Source: Hoplostethus atlanticus
Taxonomy: Eukaryota; Chordata; Actinopteri; Trachichthyiformes; Trachichthyidae
Direction of reading: 5' to 3'
Assembly: GCA_034670405.1 (NCBI GenBank)
Contig: JAXDDX010000003.1
Span: 6,946,001-7,010,000, forward strand
Length of the DNA: 64,000 nt
Within the stretch, counting starts at the first letter, position 1; each line of letters opens with the position of its first letter. This document shows positions 1 through 14,843 of this stretch, piece by piece. The position numbers were made by a program, and so were the translations under genes. Below the pieces are notes generated by a model. That model had not been told where the DNA came from and did no database searches. It saw nothing but the letters and a program-made list of their open reading frames with translations.

Positions 1-2055
1 CGGTGAGACGTTCACACAGTTCAGACCAGATGTGAATGTGTGTGCGTGTGTGTGTGTGTGGCTCCACGCACAGCGACTCAGACGTGCTGCCTTCAGGCAC
101 TGGCAGAAAGTCTGGGAATTATAAACGACTCAACAGAGTGCTAAATATGACAGGGAAAGTGGAAATTTCTCTGATATCCGGATTGCCAAGATGTAACGTT
201 TAGGGAGCGAAGAGCATGGGAGCCGTATAAATAAGTTATGGTGAAAAATAGTGTATTTTATTGTTGTTGTTTAGAATGTAATGAATTAATATTGTGTACC
301 TCTATTTTCACTCTTATTAACACTAGAATGGTAAAATTGTAACTGTGAGATTTTTCACTGCTAAAATTAAAAACATCTACCAAAGGCCAAACAACAACTT
401 GGTCTTTCTAGTGTTCAGCATTAATTGTCACACATGTCTGTGCATAACAATGTAATATAGCCCACAACAACGTTCAGCTCAAACTTGATTCTGCCACTGC
501 ATCCTAAAGTAGCTCCGTTTACTCGAATAAATGCCCCCCGCCAAAAAACGTCCTTTGTTACATGGTCCATTTTATTATTGTTTCCGACCAATAGTCCTGA
601 ATGCACCAACAAGTGGTATTTACGACTTTCGATCTGTGATGTAGGAGTTTACGAGGAGCAGTTGAAGGCAGCATAAGCTCCCACTCGCGCCCTCCCCCTT
701 CCCCACCCGCTCGTTTATAAGTTTGAAGTGAAACAAAAATCATAAAAAATGACTTAATGTCCCTATAATATTCCTATAGGGACTTATAGGGATCAATAGT
801 GGATTTATAGTGCTTTATGGTTCTTGGGGGTATGTTTTATCTCCTATGGTATTAGTATATATTTTTGTAACCTACAGTAGCAGCATGATTTACAGTGTTA
901 CTATGATATGTGTACAGGATCATTCTAAATGTATGATAGGCTACTATGGGTATGGGTTACTATGGCTTAATCCTAAATTTACTGGCACTGACATATTCTA
1001 TTACCTTAAAGCTTATTTAGAGTTACATGATTAATCCCCATACAGGCTAGGCTGTCCTGGAACAGAAACAGAGGCTCAGCCTTATTTACTTGCTGTGTCA
1101 ATATCTTGACGTGCACAGCACCGGATATTGTAAAAACTAGTGACAGAACAGAAAAGCAGACCTCAGCTCATGTCCGAAGAGAAGTCATGATCATTTATTT
1201 TGATAACCCAGTTTTGTGACTGGGCTGCTGTTGCCTGCCAGACAGCAGCTTGAGTAATCATCATGCCATCATTATTTTAGGAATTCCCTTCAATCACTGC
1301 ATACCCATTGGGGCAGTGCATGACCTAAGAGTTGTGATATCATATCGGCTGTATTAATGTCATGGTCACCAGCTGGGATTACTGTAATAATAGGCATAAG
1401 TCCATTATAAAAACACAGCCCTAACATAGAGTGACTGGCTGAAGATTGACAGTTTCTTTAATGAATCAACCTCTGCTGCCCTCGGTTTGCCCTCTCAGTA
1501 TGGCTGAAGCTGAGCTAACATTACTTCATTTCAACAAGGCGATTGGCCCCTTTGCCGTAGCGCTGGATGGGTGATTTATATTGCAAGGTCACATAGTAAG
1601 ATATCTGAGTACCAAAAGGCCATTGCCTCTGGGCGGAGACAATTATGGAGAGCTCAGTTTCTCATTTGTTCTGTCTTGAAGTGAAATTATGGACGTGTCA
1701 GGAGTAATAAGCCTAGAATCTGCCTGCAAGAAGCCCAGTGAACTTTCACAAGATGAAACCTTATTAAAACATCAAATCTACACGTTCATCACAAAATAAT
1801 GGGCGTCTTAAGATATTTTTTCATCTACATTTGACTCGTTCAAGGGTTTGTTGCAAGCATTTCAAGGTTTTATAGATCACAGGAACGAAACATGCGTGAG
1901 AAAACATAGATTGTCATGGCTGTGCTGGTGCTCGGGTTAGCGTGGCTCAGAGGGCGGGACCTCTTCACCGGTGACCAGCATGTTGCTATTTTCAGTCACA
2001 CTTGACCAGACCCCAGTGGCTAAAATGCAGCTTGCAGGACAGGAAAACTCTGCTC

Positions 2056-2270
2056 TCTCACACACACACACACACATACACACACGCACACACACACACA
2101 CATTTGTCGGGAGAACCTGTTTCATTTGATCGTATGACTTTTCAGGGTGAGGGGAGTCAAGCACCAGCAAAAAAACTGGTGAACCAGGAAGTCCAAAGAA
2201 AAAAAAGCTCAAAAGAGCAAGTTAGTAAGCTATTATGGCGTGTGTGTATGTGTGTGTGTGTGTGTGTGTC
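2056..2270. repeat. Two CA/TG microsatellites
   Basis: An interrupted (CA)n tract spans about 2058-2102 and a (TG)n tract about 2233-2270. They give rise to the false ORFs with long His-Thr or Cys-Val repeats in this stretch. Confidence 0.9.
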
Positions 2271-2880
2271 ATTTCTCACAAAAGTGAAAATGTTCACTTA
2301 CAACAGAATTAGAAAGTAACAACACACTTTTGGAGAGTGTTTTCCTGAAAAGCATCATCAAAACATTTTCTATCCATCATCTTTGATTGATACAGGTTGG
2401 CAGGGAGGGGGAAAGGGATAATGAATGAGCGTATTAGATGTCACAGTTGTAAACAAGGTATCAATCTCCAGTCCCGGTGACTGACGAGGCATGGAGTCTG
2501 GGGTTGGACAGGACAAACAATGCCATCTCTGTCAGCCCCAGAGAGTAAAAGTGATGGAGGGAGTGCGGCAGCAGGTTCTGACCTCTTTCGACATGAATCA
2601 TCACAGAGGCCAACAGCCCACCGTTGTGTCTCTCCACCAAAAAACTTCACGCACCAAAGACTGCCGTTACCACGCCGAAGATCACGGTGGCCAGACTGTG
2701 ATGGTGGTGGTGGTGGAAGTAATAGCAGACGCAAAGAGAGGAAACATCAATCAGCTTGAGAATGTTTTCTCTCCGCTGACTCACCCGCTTGTTTGTTTTG
2801 GCCGGGCAAATTTAGAAAACGCTCATTTTCTTGTTTCCCTGAAAAATTGCACATTTTCAGAGACAGTGACATTTTCTGCC

Positions 2881-2966
2881 CTCTCTGTCTCTCTCTCCCT
2901 CTCTGTCTTTCTCTCTCGCTCACTCCTCCCTCCTTGTCTTTCATAAATACATACAGATAAACATGC

Positions 2967-3023
<57 letters not shown>

Positions 3024-3026
3024 CTC
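2881..3026. repeat. Compound CT-rich / (CA)n microsatellite
   Basis: A pyrimidine (CT)-rich tract at 2881-2936 is followed by about 54 bases of almost pure CA repeat at 2967-3020, then TCTCTC. It is a typical length-variable locus. Confidence 0.92.
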
Positions 3027-5609
3027 ACATTATTTGTATACTGGTTGTCCAAATTCCAGAGTTTGTGTGTGTGCTGCCTGTGTCCGGTGACTGATGTGGA
3101 ATGCTGCCCCATAGCTGTAATGGGAAAATCCCAGATGTGAGGAAACCGATTTCTCCTCTGTGATTGGGTCATGTTGTTGGCCAGGAGGTCTTACACCAGG
3201 CCCCTTGAATAGTCTGGGAGATTGCTCTTCCCAGCCTAATGGAAACAAGGCTCGGGGAGCTCTCCCCCGGCCCCTAAAGGCTCGTCCCAGGCATGTGCTA
3301 TAAATTTCCTGACCATATATTCCCAAGCCGAGTTCATTTTTCCAGAGGAGCCACACATGTGGTGTATATCTGGGTTTAGATTATGGGGTTGGGGAAGGAG
3401 GAGCTGTGCACAGAGAGTCCAGTCCCAATCCATTAAACTGGCCACTAATTCAGTTTGCTTAGAGGACAGTCGTAACGTCATGGTTTCCTTCTTAGTGGAG
3501 ATTGTCGTTTATAGAATCGTTAATCCCCCACTGACAATCAATTACATCAAGTCATCGCTCGTGTTCAAAACAGACACGATACATAAAGAAAAAAAGATTG
3601 TTCTTTGGATAACAGCCATTATGGTTATCCACATTTTCCCACTGCAATGGTGTTTGTTATATAACGTGACAATAAACAAGATCAAAATAGAAAAACTCAA
3701 CTGTTAGAAAGTTGTAGAAGAGAGTGCTCAAAGCGCTAAAGGTTTGTATAAAGAGGCTTGAAGAATGTAAAACTGGCATGACAAGCGTACATGACTATTG
3801 TTTCATTGTTGAAAATGAGGAGAATGACAAAGCATGTAATGCTGTCAAGTCTGAATCTGTTAAGGCTCCGTTGCCCACAAAAATCCATGGGAAAACATTT
3901 ACAGTCTCCGCCACCTGGTTCCTATTAGAACAATAAGGATTTAATCACAGAAGTACATTTCTCTCTCGATCGCTCTCGCTCGCTTTCACACACACATAGA
4001 CACTGAAAGGTGGAGGAAGCAGGAAGGAGGGGGCAGATGTAAAATGTGCTCATGTTTTATTGATTTTATGTAATTGTCAAGCAGGTTTAGGTTTCTATTA
4101 TTTTATTCAGGGACTATTTCACGCAAAAATGTGGTGAATATGATCCCCTTTCTGACAGAATAACTCTGTGGATGCTACATTTGTATGTTCAGAGAATTAC
4201 AGAAGCTGCATGATACAGATTTTAAAGGACGTTGATATTTTTATGTTAAGATAAGTCTTGACCCAAGAGAGCAACAGCAGCCAACAGCCTTAAATCTGAC
4301 AAACATTAATCAATGAGAAAATCAGGGAAGCCTAAATCTGAACCTAGGACTCGAAACGTCCCCCTCCTATAAATAATCAATCTGGTTTTATCTCTGCAGA
4401 GGAACCCCGAAGGTCCCAAGCTGCCCCTGATGTCCTTGCTGGAGGTCTGAAACATTTGTATTACAAAACATGTATAAAAAATAGAAACCAAACCATAGTT
4501 GTCCCTATGTGAACGCTTTAAGCATTCTCACATAACGTGTTTTACACATTTCAAAAGCTGAAGATGAAAAATCATTATTTATGCTTCCACTTTGATAAAA
4601 ATAACTTTAATTTGTAGTTTTCAAAAAAGCCGCAACAACCAAAAAGAGACGTGAAATTAATCAGGAATGTTATTAATGGATGTGTGTTGGGACTTTTTTC
4701 TGGAATTACCCTCGCCGTGGCCAACAATGCTGCTCCAATAATCAGCGGTGATTGCTGGAAGTACAGTGTAGGTATTGTCTCCAAACTGAAACACAAACAG
4801 CTCCTGCTTGGCCCTTAACTTTTAAAGCCGGAGAGCCAAGAGCCAGAGAGCAGAGAGTACGCAGGAAGTCTGCTCTCTCTGCCTTCTGTTGCTCTTTGAT
4901 TACTGGGCCAAATTGTTTAATCAGGTCTAAAACCACAAGAAAGCCGCAGTGGTCCACTGCCCCAGGACAGAGCCTCTTTTTAATGGTGGGCTGTTTTTTT
5001 TTATATCTGGGTACAGGTGGAAGTGGGCAGCAATGTAAATCTGCAGCAGCATGGCTACTAGCGCCCTTGCTTCGGTGCAGAAGGACACAGTGGATGTGTG
5101 AACCGTGCGCCACACTCATTCAACCAAACGATGGGCAGGCGAGGGCTGCAGGCAACGAGCAAGCCTTGTGCAAGCACAGACGTTTTGCCTCCCTGCAACA
5201 TCTGGAATCTCTGTGGTTTTTGTGGGAAAGAAGGGAGGCCAGCGAGAGAGCTGCTGTGGTTACTTTATCTAAACCGACCCCATGGAAATGCTCTCGGTTT
5301 GAATGCAGAGAGAGTACACGAGCACAAAGGAATCGCGGACTGGAGCATGACACTTGATAAACCTTAACATGAGAAAGGATTTATTGTCTGAATTCATTTC
5401 CAGCAGAGTGGTGAACTTTCATGGGACACACACACACAAAGGGAGATAACATGAGGCCAGCCTGTTGACTACTTAGCTGCTGGTGCGGAGTGCGGAGCCC
5501 TGAAGTAGTGTGGCCCTTTCTGGATCATTACGTCCTTGCTAAATCTTGTTTCTGCCTTTCTTCTCAGTTGGCAGTTGAGTGCTGGACCAACCTGTTAGCC
5601 TTTGTGTTG

Positions 5610-5610
<1 letters not shown>

Positions 5611-5669
<59 letters not shown>

Positions 5670-5763
5670 AGTGCTGTACTCGTGTGACTAGCCTGCATCC
5701 TGACAGGGCTGCCCACAGCTCCTTCCACTTAGTTTACAAAACCCAGGCCTAAATTCCTCAAGA

Positions 5764-5815
<52 letters not shown>

Positions 5816-5818
5816 CAC
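5611..5818. repeat. Pair of long (CA)n microsatellites
   Basis: Two near-perfect CA tracts, 5611-5668 (29 units) and about 5765-5818 (27 units with one CG interruption), are only about 100 bases apart. Confidence 0.93.
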
Positions 5819-7028
5819 TTTAAAGACTCTCACCTTGCTTGTCCTGAGGAAGTTGTTCCTCAAAGGATTTATTGACTGCTCCTTTTTTAATAGGCAGCAT
5901 GGATGTAATTGGGACTCGGGACAATAAACCTGTTTCCTCACTAGAGAAAACATATAAAACTGGCAAAGAATATAATTTCTGTTCAAACTGCTACACCAAC
6001 ACACAACGCACTATGGCACAATCAAATTAGATGATTTATACTTGGCAATAAATTATGTCCAAACATGATGTGGATTGTTGAACATTATGATGATCTCATC
6101 CAGTATAGGGGCCTAAAGGCATTATTAAATGGCATTATGTGCTATTTTATGTCAGATAGCTACAATAATTGCAATGAAAAGTTTTTGAGAAAGCAGTTAA
6201 CCAAATAGTTTTGCAAATGTTTTCACAACCTTGACAAATTACTGTATATACCAGGCCTCCTTTTTTTTTCTTCCTGTCAAACAGCCGAGCTGGCCTCTGC
6301 ACTCAGGAAACCATAAGTCATTTTCCAGCTTTCCATGTGTGGAATTTTTCATGCACCAGTCATCCAGCAGCACCCTTTATAGTCTAAGCTGGATCTACAA
6401 ATGACGATTTGCTTATAAATTTAGCGTATGATGTCATTGATCTGGCACCTGTTAGCCAATGGGTGGAAGGGGAGTGAAGCTAAACAGTATGCTCACGTGA
6501 AAATGTGTTTTCCCGCTGCCTTAGACCGGCTTCAGATCGAGACATTTCACCGTGTCCAGGTCTGCCTTTAACTAGTCACCAAGTAGATAAAAATGCTTGG
6601 TCATTGTCAAATATCCTAGTGTACCAAGTGTACCATTGCCTTTTCATCTCACCTGTAAGACATCACGCATATTCTTTGATGCAAGACTGAGGTAAGACAG
6701 AAACATTCACACGTCTGAATGTGAATCAGATTTTGGGACGTCGCAGTATTATTCTTCTCACTCGCTCAGAGGTCACAGTGTCTGGTCACAGTGTCTGGTC
6801 ACTGTCGGGCCATCAGTGCACTCAAGCTGTTTTTCCCGGGTCTTAATCCTCTCCTCGGGACGCCATGTCACACTCGGCCAAGTTTGGACCTTGACTGACA
6901 CAACAAAATGATTTCATAACAAAAACACCAGTGAGGTAAGAATCCAAGCGAGACCCGGGGGAGAATAACAGAGCTAACCGCCCGTCTCATAATTCTAGAC
7001 ATCCAAAGCAACATCTGACACTAATATG

Positions 7029-7043
7029 CCCCCCCCCCCCCCC
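7029..7043. repeat. Poly-C tract
   Basis: A run of about 15 cytosines, followed after AG by a further C run. Confidence 0.85.
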
Positions 7044-10000
7044 AGCCCCCCTTTCTCTGTTGTACGTGTTCTGGTTACAGCTATGCAGGTGACAGGCTAT
7101 TTCCTCATTCGGTGCCATGAAAAGCCCTGTGATGGGTGTGTTATGCGGGGGCTGCTCCCTTCTGAGACGAGCCTCCAGAGACACAGACAGCGGAGAGAGA
7201 GACCGCAGCTGTCTGGGGTCACGGGCAGCATCCACTGGGAGGCAGTGACCCTGGGTGAGATGGGGGGCCGGGGGGTTTGGGAGAACAGCTGAAGAGCGCT
7301 ATAGAGGAACATAAGATGAGATACATTAGCAGCCTTGGACATTATATAATATCCACTGGCCCGGTGATTTATATAGGACTGTATACTCACAGGGGCCACT
7401 GAGGAGTCGTTTCGCACAAAGACGAATGCTCACGTTGACCAATCCCATATTGTGGGAGTCGAGGGAAAAAGGTTGGCAAATAGTTGTAACTCTACTGCAC
7501 AATAACTCCAAATCATCAGGGCCTTTTCAAGTTTTTCTATATTTTCTGTTATAAACACCCGGGGTCAAGTAGGTTTTTCCAGGGTAAAAAATATCTGGCA
7601 CAAAGGAAGTGATGTGTTTTAAGTTACTGGAAGTGGCAAAACAGCGGTTTGTTTGGAATAAATAGAAAAACAACTGGGTAGTCAAGCATGAGTTGACCAT
7701 AGCCACCATGGCTGAACAGATAAAGAAAAGAGCGCCACCTACAGAAAGTCAACCTTCATCAACAGAAAATCCAAGGAAAAAGACATTACAGTGCTGGTCA
7801 CACTGTTGGATTGCCAAGTGATCTCTGGAAAAGTGAAGAAACAACACAGCATCGGCCGCTTAGCACCACAGATGCTGCCAAAATAAAAACAGAATCTCAC
7901 GGATTAACATTTTAATTTCATTAGAAAAAAACCTCAACACAATTTACTTTCTTTACATTCCACACAGTCACCGTTTATTTTGTCTACAGCACATGTGAAT
8001 GACACTCCTCTCAGTGACAAAACAATCTGGGGGCTTGATTGGAGGACTCTGAAATCAGAATCAATAGGACCAGCAGGGCGCCTTCGGCAGTCCAACACCA
8101 AGAGACATTTATCACTGACATTGACGAAAAATCTGGCTCAACCAAAACTCTAAAAAAAAATCTTTTCCCCCCTTTTTTCTACAGCACTTCCCCAGGAGTC
8201 ATTCACACCAATGTGTAAGGGCCACAGGGTCTTACTGAAGGAAAGAGGGTCTCCTGGCCCGGGGATTCACAAAGTTCCCTCTTTGTTTTTCTTAGAATCA
8301 GCGCCAGGAGATTTCCGCAGTGAAAGCAGATTAGCGTATTAATTCAGAGAGAGGATTTAAATGCCCGTTGTCTGTTTGAAACCTCAGAGGCAGGGTGGGC
8401 AGCTTGGGCCTGACAGCTCTGGGCCAGCGTGCTGTTTCATGCTGTGTCATTTTCCCTTCAGACAGGGTTTTGGTAAGGTGATGTCTACCATAACAAAGCA
8501 CATGACCAGTAACCAAAAGTCAGGGTTTGAGGATGCCACTTTTTCTCTCTGTCGTTCTCTCTTCGTCTACCCCCTCCCTTTGCTTTTTCTCCTCGTCTCG
8601 CTCTTATATACAAACACACCTATACACATATTCATTAAAACAGCTTTGGCCTACCAATTACCAAATACATGCTTCAGTGTCAGCAAATACATTAGCAACC
8701 CAGACAGATAAATGGATCTCCTACTCCCTTATCTGTATCTCTGACAAGGACCTGGCTACTTATTCACATGGAGTAGTCTCACCGTGGCTTCATAAGCTCC
8801 ATGATTAATGTTACTTAAGGCAGCAGGGCTTATATAGATGAACATGGCTGCCTCCTCTCACCAGAGGAAGCCATTAATTTCCACACCACCATTACAGGGG
8901 CTGTAGGGAATAGATTTTCATACAAATCACATTGTGTGAATAAGGCGCATTTGGCCCATATCGACATAAGACATGAGAAATGTTCTAAAAAAATAAACAT
9001 TAGAGAGGAAAGATTTTTTTTTTTTTTAAGAAATACCACATTTTCCCGGAGCTTGTCTATATGTGGCTTCAGGATGGGGTGCTGGGTTTTGTTTTTGTCT
9101 GAGGAAGAACAAATAAACCAAAACAAAAAGTCAAGAGGGGTTAAAGGTCGAGTGTTCTTTCCATAACAGCCTTGCAATTTCTTATTTTGATAATAAAGTA
9201 AACAAAAAATATGAAGTGCTTTGAAATCCCCTAAACTTTCTTTGCTATCTCTGCTCACCATTTGATTCCCACATGATGATGTGTTTTTTCTCAATGTTTT
9301 CTATAATGGTGAGACATACAAGCAGACCATTGTTCATAACAGGGAATAGAATTCAAAGCTGCTAAAGGAATAAAGAGATGTTTCACTTGTATACTAAAAA
9401 TGTCACCAATGTCAAATCATAAAACATGGCAATGCAAAAAAATATATTACATAGATGCATGAATATCTGCAGATATTGCACATTTGCTATATTTCCACTA
9501 GTGTTATAACTTAATTGCAATCATTTGATGGAAATATATAAGAATAATAATTTGATTGTCTGATCCAAATAGATCCACAATCCATTCGCTGTCCGCAAAG
9601 ATGAACGTGGTACATCACAAGTTGTAAATATCTATTTGTGTGCACAAATGTAGAAATTACAGTTACGATATAGTGCGATTACAGTGCATATGCTGTTTGT
9701 TCATCTTTTAAAAACATGATTTGATATGGGGTTACTCCATATACAAGTCTTCTCTGTGTAATGATTCAGAGTTGAAGAGTTGAAGAGTTGAGGGTACTGA
9801 AAAGGCACCGCACATTTATAGCATGGAGTGCCGAGGACTTAACTCACCCCTGCCTTGCTATTTGAGATCTGTATCATAATGAGGTGAACATTGTTGTTAT
9901 GATCACTACTGCGGACCATCTGGCCCCCTTAGCCGTGTGGTAAATGAGGTCTTCTTAGCCCAGCTGGAAAATACGAACAGGGAGTATTGTGTCTGACTCT

Positions 10001-10989
10001 CTGCCAGGTTTCTCCTTTTTACAACATTATCCTCCTCAGGGTGATATTATCATTAGAGAATTCCAATCCAAAACATATGTTGACTAACTGATTTCAGTTT
10101 TAGTGATGACTAAATAAAGTTGACACTGGCATTGACTCTGGTCTGCCTTCTTTCAGCCAAGATAACCAGCTAAAAGTGCAATGGCATACCAAGAGCCATG
10201 TGGCTAAATATACAGTATCCTATGAAAAAGAGATAGTAAACACGCACAGTGGAAAAATATAACGACAAATGCCTTTGAAGAGAACCTCGTGGTTGTGTTG
10301 ACAGACTTGTTGAAGCCTAGCCCCACCCTGGCCTCACACGCTCCCACTTGGGGTGTCCGAAAAATACAATTAGGCATGACCAGCAATCAATCACAGTACA
10401 CATAACACACCGCTGGACCTCACATTAGTCAACAAATGCATGAAAGTGCCGTGGAATTTTTCCAGACCATAACATACACTTGTGTGGTACCGTCGTGCAC
10501 AACAAAGGTCATGTGAGAGTGCAACCTGAGCCTAAAATGGCATCTACTTAAATCCCCCAGCTGCCCCCAAGGGCCACATCACACCGGGCCAAATATTTCC
10601 CCTCAGCAAAACAGAAACAATGATCTGGCATGCTTCCTAATTTTAACTGCATCCCGCCAAGTGACCAATATATAATAGGCCTTTAAAATAAGAGACTGTG
10701 TACTTAGATATTCTCGAGACACTGGTTGGAGGGGCGGGGGGGGGGGACTGATGGACACCTGTGGCCATCAGTCTCATTAACATTGTCTAAGGGCTGAGCA
10801 ATGCCACCCTGCAAGCCAGAACACTCTGCTGCTTTGCAGGATCAGCTTGCAGGGAGACCTTCATGTTGAGCCAGACACCAGGGTAGCACTGCCTCAAATA
10901 CAGTACAGAGGGGATACATCTGTAGAGGAATGAATATAATGTCAAGCACAAACTGTCCCAGCATACACTGAAAAAAGAGAAACATCTTG

Positions 10990-11163
10990 TACAGGTCGCC
11001 GGGTCCATCACAAGGCTACCCCAGATAGACAGACATTCACACCTTTGGGCAATTTAGACTCTGTGGCACGTGGAAGGAAACCTACACCGAGACGAAAGAG
11101 TCGGAGCCAGGGATGAACCCCTTCTTACTGTGAGGCCTCAGTGCTAACCACTGAACCACCATG
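10990..11163. repeat. Degenerate LINE 3'-end-type repeat
   Basis: The stretch GTCGCCGGGTCCATCACAAG ... GGGCAATTTAGACTCT ... GTGAGGCCTCAGTGCTAACC closely matches the widespread teleost repeat that reads 'CAGGTCGCC-AGTCCATCACAG ... GGGCAATTTAGAGTC ... GTGAGGCGACAGTGCTAACCACTG'. I associate this with 3' ends of RTE/Rex-like LINEs. A second copy lies at about 17,880-18,090. The family name is recalled, not searched. Confidence 0.6.
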
Positions 11164-14100
11164 GTACAAGGCAAACAAACAAACATGCAATTAATGTCTT
11201 ACCTGCCCCTGCATTGGTCATCTTACTGATCATCTACAAGACAAAAGAAAGAAAAAATATCAGTAACTGCCACACAGTAGCTGTATCTATACAGTTATTG
11301 ATCATTTTGAGAGGTGGTGGGTAGATAACCACAAAACAGAAACCATGAAAGAGAGGAATGGGAGCCATGACTCTGTTGTTCGAATTAACAGAAAGGTGTA
11401 GCTCTTCTTACTTCAAACAGAGGATAGAAACCTTTATAGGTAAGCAAGTGACTACAGAGGCCAAAAGACTGGAATTCCTTTCCTGATCTTGACCAATCAG
11501 CATCACTTCCCCTCTCTCAACCTTAACCTTCTACCCAATTTCCCCATCTGTACCCCACTGGTCTGATTTAAACTCTTTGTTTGTTTGCCCTGTTTCCACA
11601 TTTCTCTCCCAACAGAGACACAACAGTGCATACTCTCCCAGCCTCCATCCATGGGCTAGCTGTTTGCAATATTGTTAACCCATTACAGACGTGGTCCACA
11701 TGGTGTTGATTCAATCTTCCATTGTACAATGTCAAATTATCTGCAGTTGTTTTGTGTTTGAAACAGATTAGCTGCGTATTGCATGTTTTATTCAGTCAGC
11801 GCCCCCACAGTGTTGTTATGGCAGTAGAGACACTCAGTATAAATCAGCACTTGGTTGGATGAGTGACCTATATGGCTGCCACTTTGCTGCGATAACAAAA
11901 CAAATTGATGGGTTGGATTTGAAGGGACAGGTGGTGTTGTTTGTACATTACCTCTCTGTGTTGCACGCGCTTTGACATTATTAGGCCATGCACGTGGCAA
12001 ATCAGGTTGGTGTACACGGGAATAGAGTCAGTTTGCAACAGAAAAAATACAATTTTATTTAAAAGGAGAGTGAGCAGGCCAGTCACCTTCAGTATGTTTT
12101 ATTGTTTCAGAGAGATGGGAAGCAGCAAGAGAGAACAAACAGAGAAACAACAGAGAAATAAGTCAAATACAGTTTGTAAAAGCATGACTCGTATCCCCAT
12201 ATATTTTTTTCCTCCTTCCAACTGACCAGGAGATGAGGAGGTGTGGGGCCTCTGATCACTATGAGGTGCAGTCACTGATGCTCTTACCAAAGCATCCCTG
12301 CTTATTGACTGTGAGATCTGGCACAGCCTGCTAGAATGTCATCACATATCTAAGCACTTCTGTTCTGTCATAGGGTTCAAAGACGTAGGGCAGGTCATCA
12401 TGTCTTCGCTCTCACCATCCCATACTTCATACGTCTTCAAGACAGGGAAATAGGGCTGCCTAAAACCGACTCCTCTGTAAATATGACAGACCTTATAACT
12501 CAGTCTCCAAAGACCAGCGTTTTTAACCCAGTTTCAAAAATAAAATTATGAAAATGAGCACTCCAGAAACCAGATCCTGGGCCCCAGTAGAGATGTGCCT
12601 ATTTGACGGGGCTTCAAAGGCTTGAAAACATCACATTCTCTCTCTCTCGACAGCCAAGAAAAACTATTCCCTCCAAGCGTGTCTTGAGCCTTGCCCCGCT
12701 TTTAACACACATTGCCCTACTTCTGTCCGAGTCAGATGGTGGACACATGTCAAAGGTTGCGGGTCAGGGAAAGTGACATGCTCCATGCAGGAGGAGCACA
12801 GAGTCCCTTTCAGGGCTGTTGTCATTGGGGAAAAATTCCCCTTGCTTACATCAACAAGGATGTTTATATGGAGTGACAGGTCTGTGTTAGTGAATGATAG
12901 CTGCTCTCCCAGCACAAATGACACCCTCCCTGAGAGTCAACAGGACACTTACACGACTGGTCAGTCCAAGTGACAGAGCGGCGCATCCTCTATTCCATCA
13001 GTCTCTGTCAACGCCATTTGAAACTAGGAATCCTCAACCCAAATAAGTCTCTATTCACCACTTAACACAGCAAACAGGGCACCAACCAGACTTGTTGAAC
13101 AGCAAGGTCAAACTGAAGGCAACATATTCTTTTCAAGATATGTAATATATTTATACATAAATACAACGCATTTGTTATAACTACAACAAGTCATATTGGA
13201 TTGGCTTTAAGAATCTGTACGGGACTAACACATGTTTTGATGTGATTACTTCACTCAGCATTTATTTAGGTCTCAAGAGAACAACACACCTCCTCAAAAC
13301 CACAGAGCAACTATTTAACGTTCACTAACTTGGCACACATTTTTTTCACAAGATATTATATAACAAGGATTAGCGGTCCAGGCTTTACAATGAGAATGTG
13401 AGCCACCGTGCTGATTAATCTGCTGTGGTTTGGCTAGCAGGAGAACCCCAGAGACTTCCTATGGGCCTTCACCATTCCCTATAGCCTATAACAAGAACTC
13501 ACAGGCCTTTTTCCCACTGAGTTCAGTTTGTCATGGTTGTAAAATTGAGTCTAAGACTGTCTTTTACTCCTGCGGTTCCTGGCACACTTTGACCTTCAGA
13601 AAAAAATGAAAGAAATCATATAAAAATATGTTTTCATATAAAAATAACTCTATATTTAGTTGAAATGACCCAAAGACTGGGAACACGGCCACATGTAACA
13701 CAAGGAGCTCCACCTCGTCTATCTCCTGCTTTTATCAAAACTCTTCAGCAGGGAAATGTGCCATTGTATTTAGGTTAGTCCTCAGTGGCTTGCAACCGAT
13801 TAAGACAACGCTCCTTCATTTTAGACAGGCGCAAAAGACATCTACCACAGTTTGTTTTCCACAGGAGAAAATCACAACAAGGTTTTTCAGGATAATGATT
13901 GCTTGACTGAATGATTCTAATGTATACTCATTGTGTGGGTGAGTGATGACAAAGATAATATCCCTATACTTAGCAAGACAAAATCTTACTCAGTGCCTGA
14001 CAGATTGGCCTGACCTGCATGATGTGCAAGGCACCTTGAGGGAGAGTTGTTAGAGATTATACAGAGGCAGGAGTAAGTCAAAGGTTGTGGGGCAGGTGCC

Positions 14101-14822
14101 TAAAACCTACACCAAATACTACACTGCACAAAACATCTCTCACTCAAGTCATAACTGCACATCCAAGCAGGCAGCACTGGTTCACACATTTGGCTAGTTT
14201 ATTCTTAGACTCCATGACAGTGATTCCATCTGCATCACATTCTCGCTCCTTGCTGCCAGAAGTTTCATATCGACTCCAAAGCTCTTATGTAAGACGCAGA
14301 GAGGATTGAAAAGGAATGACACACATGGAAACAGGGAGAGCCATGCAATACCGCTGACCTCTCGTCTGTTTTCATGGTCACACTGCAGCTTAACCCTTTC
14401 GTTGGCTGATCACTTTGCCCAGATATCACTTTGAAAACTGCTTTTGTAGCATGTGTTATTTCACCACCACAGAAATGTCAATATTAGCAGGCCTATCATT
14501 AGACCTGTGGGTCAACGTAAAAGAGCCTAGCTTTCACTTAACGGGATCAAAATAGGGCGACAATTCACAGCCAGTGCAGGACCGCATGGCTATCTCAACC
14601 ATGTTCTCTACATAGCTTTCCACTGAATAAGTTGTGTTCTCTGGCCAAATTAAAATGAACTGCACCCTGCAGCCAAAATACTCTTGTCTTTGGTTCCCAG
14701 CTGCCTTCCTCAGTCAGGTTTTAACCTATGCTGTTGTCATTCTTGAGAGGTAGTATGGGTTCCACAAAGGGACAGGTGGCATCTACCCTGAGAACCAAAC
14801 TTATTGAAGTACCCACAGACAA

Positions 14823-14843
14823 AATAACCCTAACCCTAACCCT
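14823..14843 (+). repeat. Short interstitial telomere-like tract
   Basis: About three consecutive CCCTAA units occur in the reading ACCCTAACCCTAACCCTTT. This is too short to be more than a chance or repair-derived interstitial telomeric site. Confidence 0.6.

Noticed and set aside
1937-3172. Overlapping ORFs of 65-151 residues on both strands with Cys-Val, His-Thr or Ser-Leu repeats
   Set aside because: They are translations of CA/TG and CT microsatellites. They show no domain and no splice context.
4752-5367. 201-residue plus-strand ORF and shadows in the GC-richer patch
   Set aside because: No recognisable motif, no conserved composition, and several frames are open at once. Probably chance within a CpG-poor but GC-richer intron patch.
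14825-14842. A chromosome-fusion scar marked by telomere repeats
   Set aside because: Only about three CCCTAA units; far too short to support a fusion.
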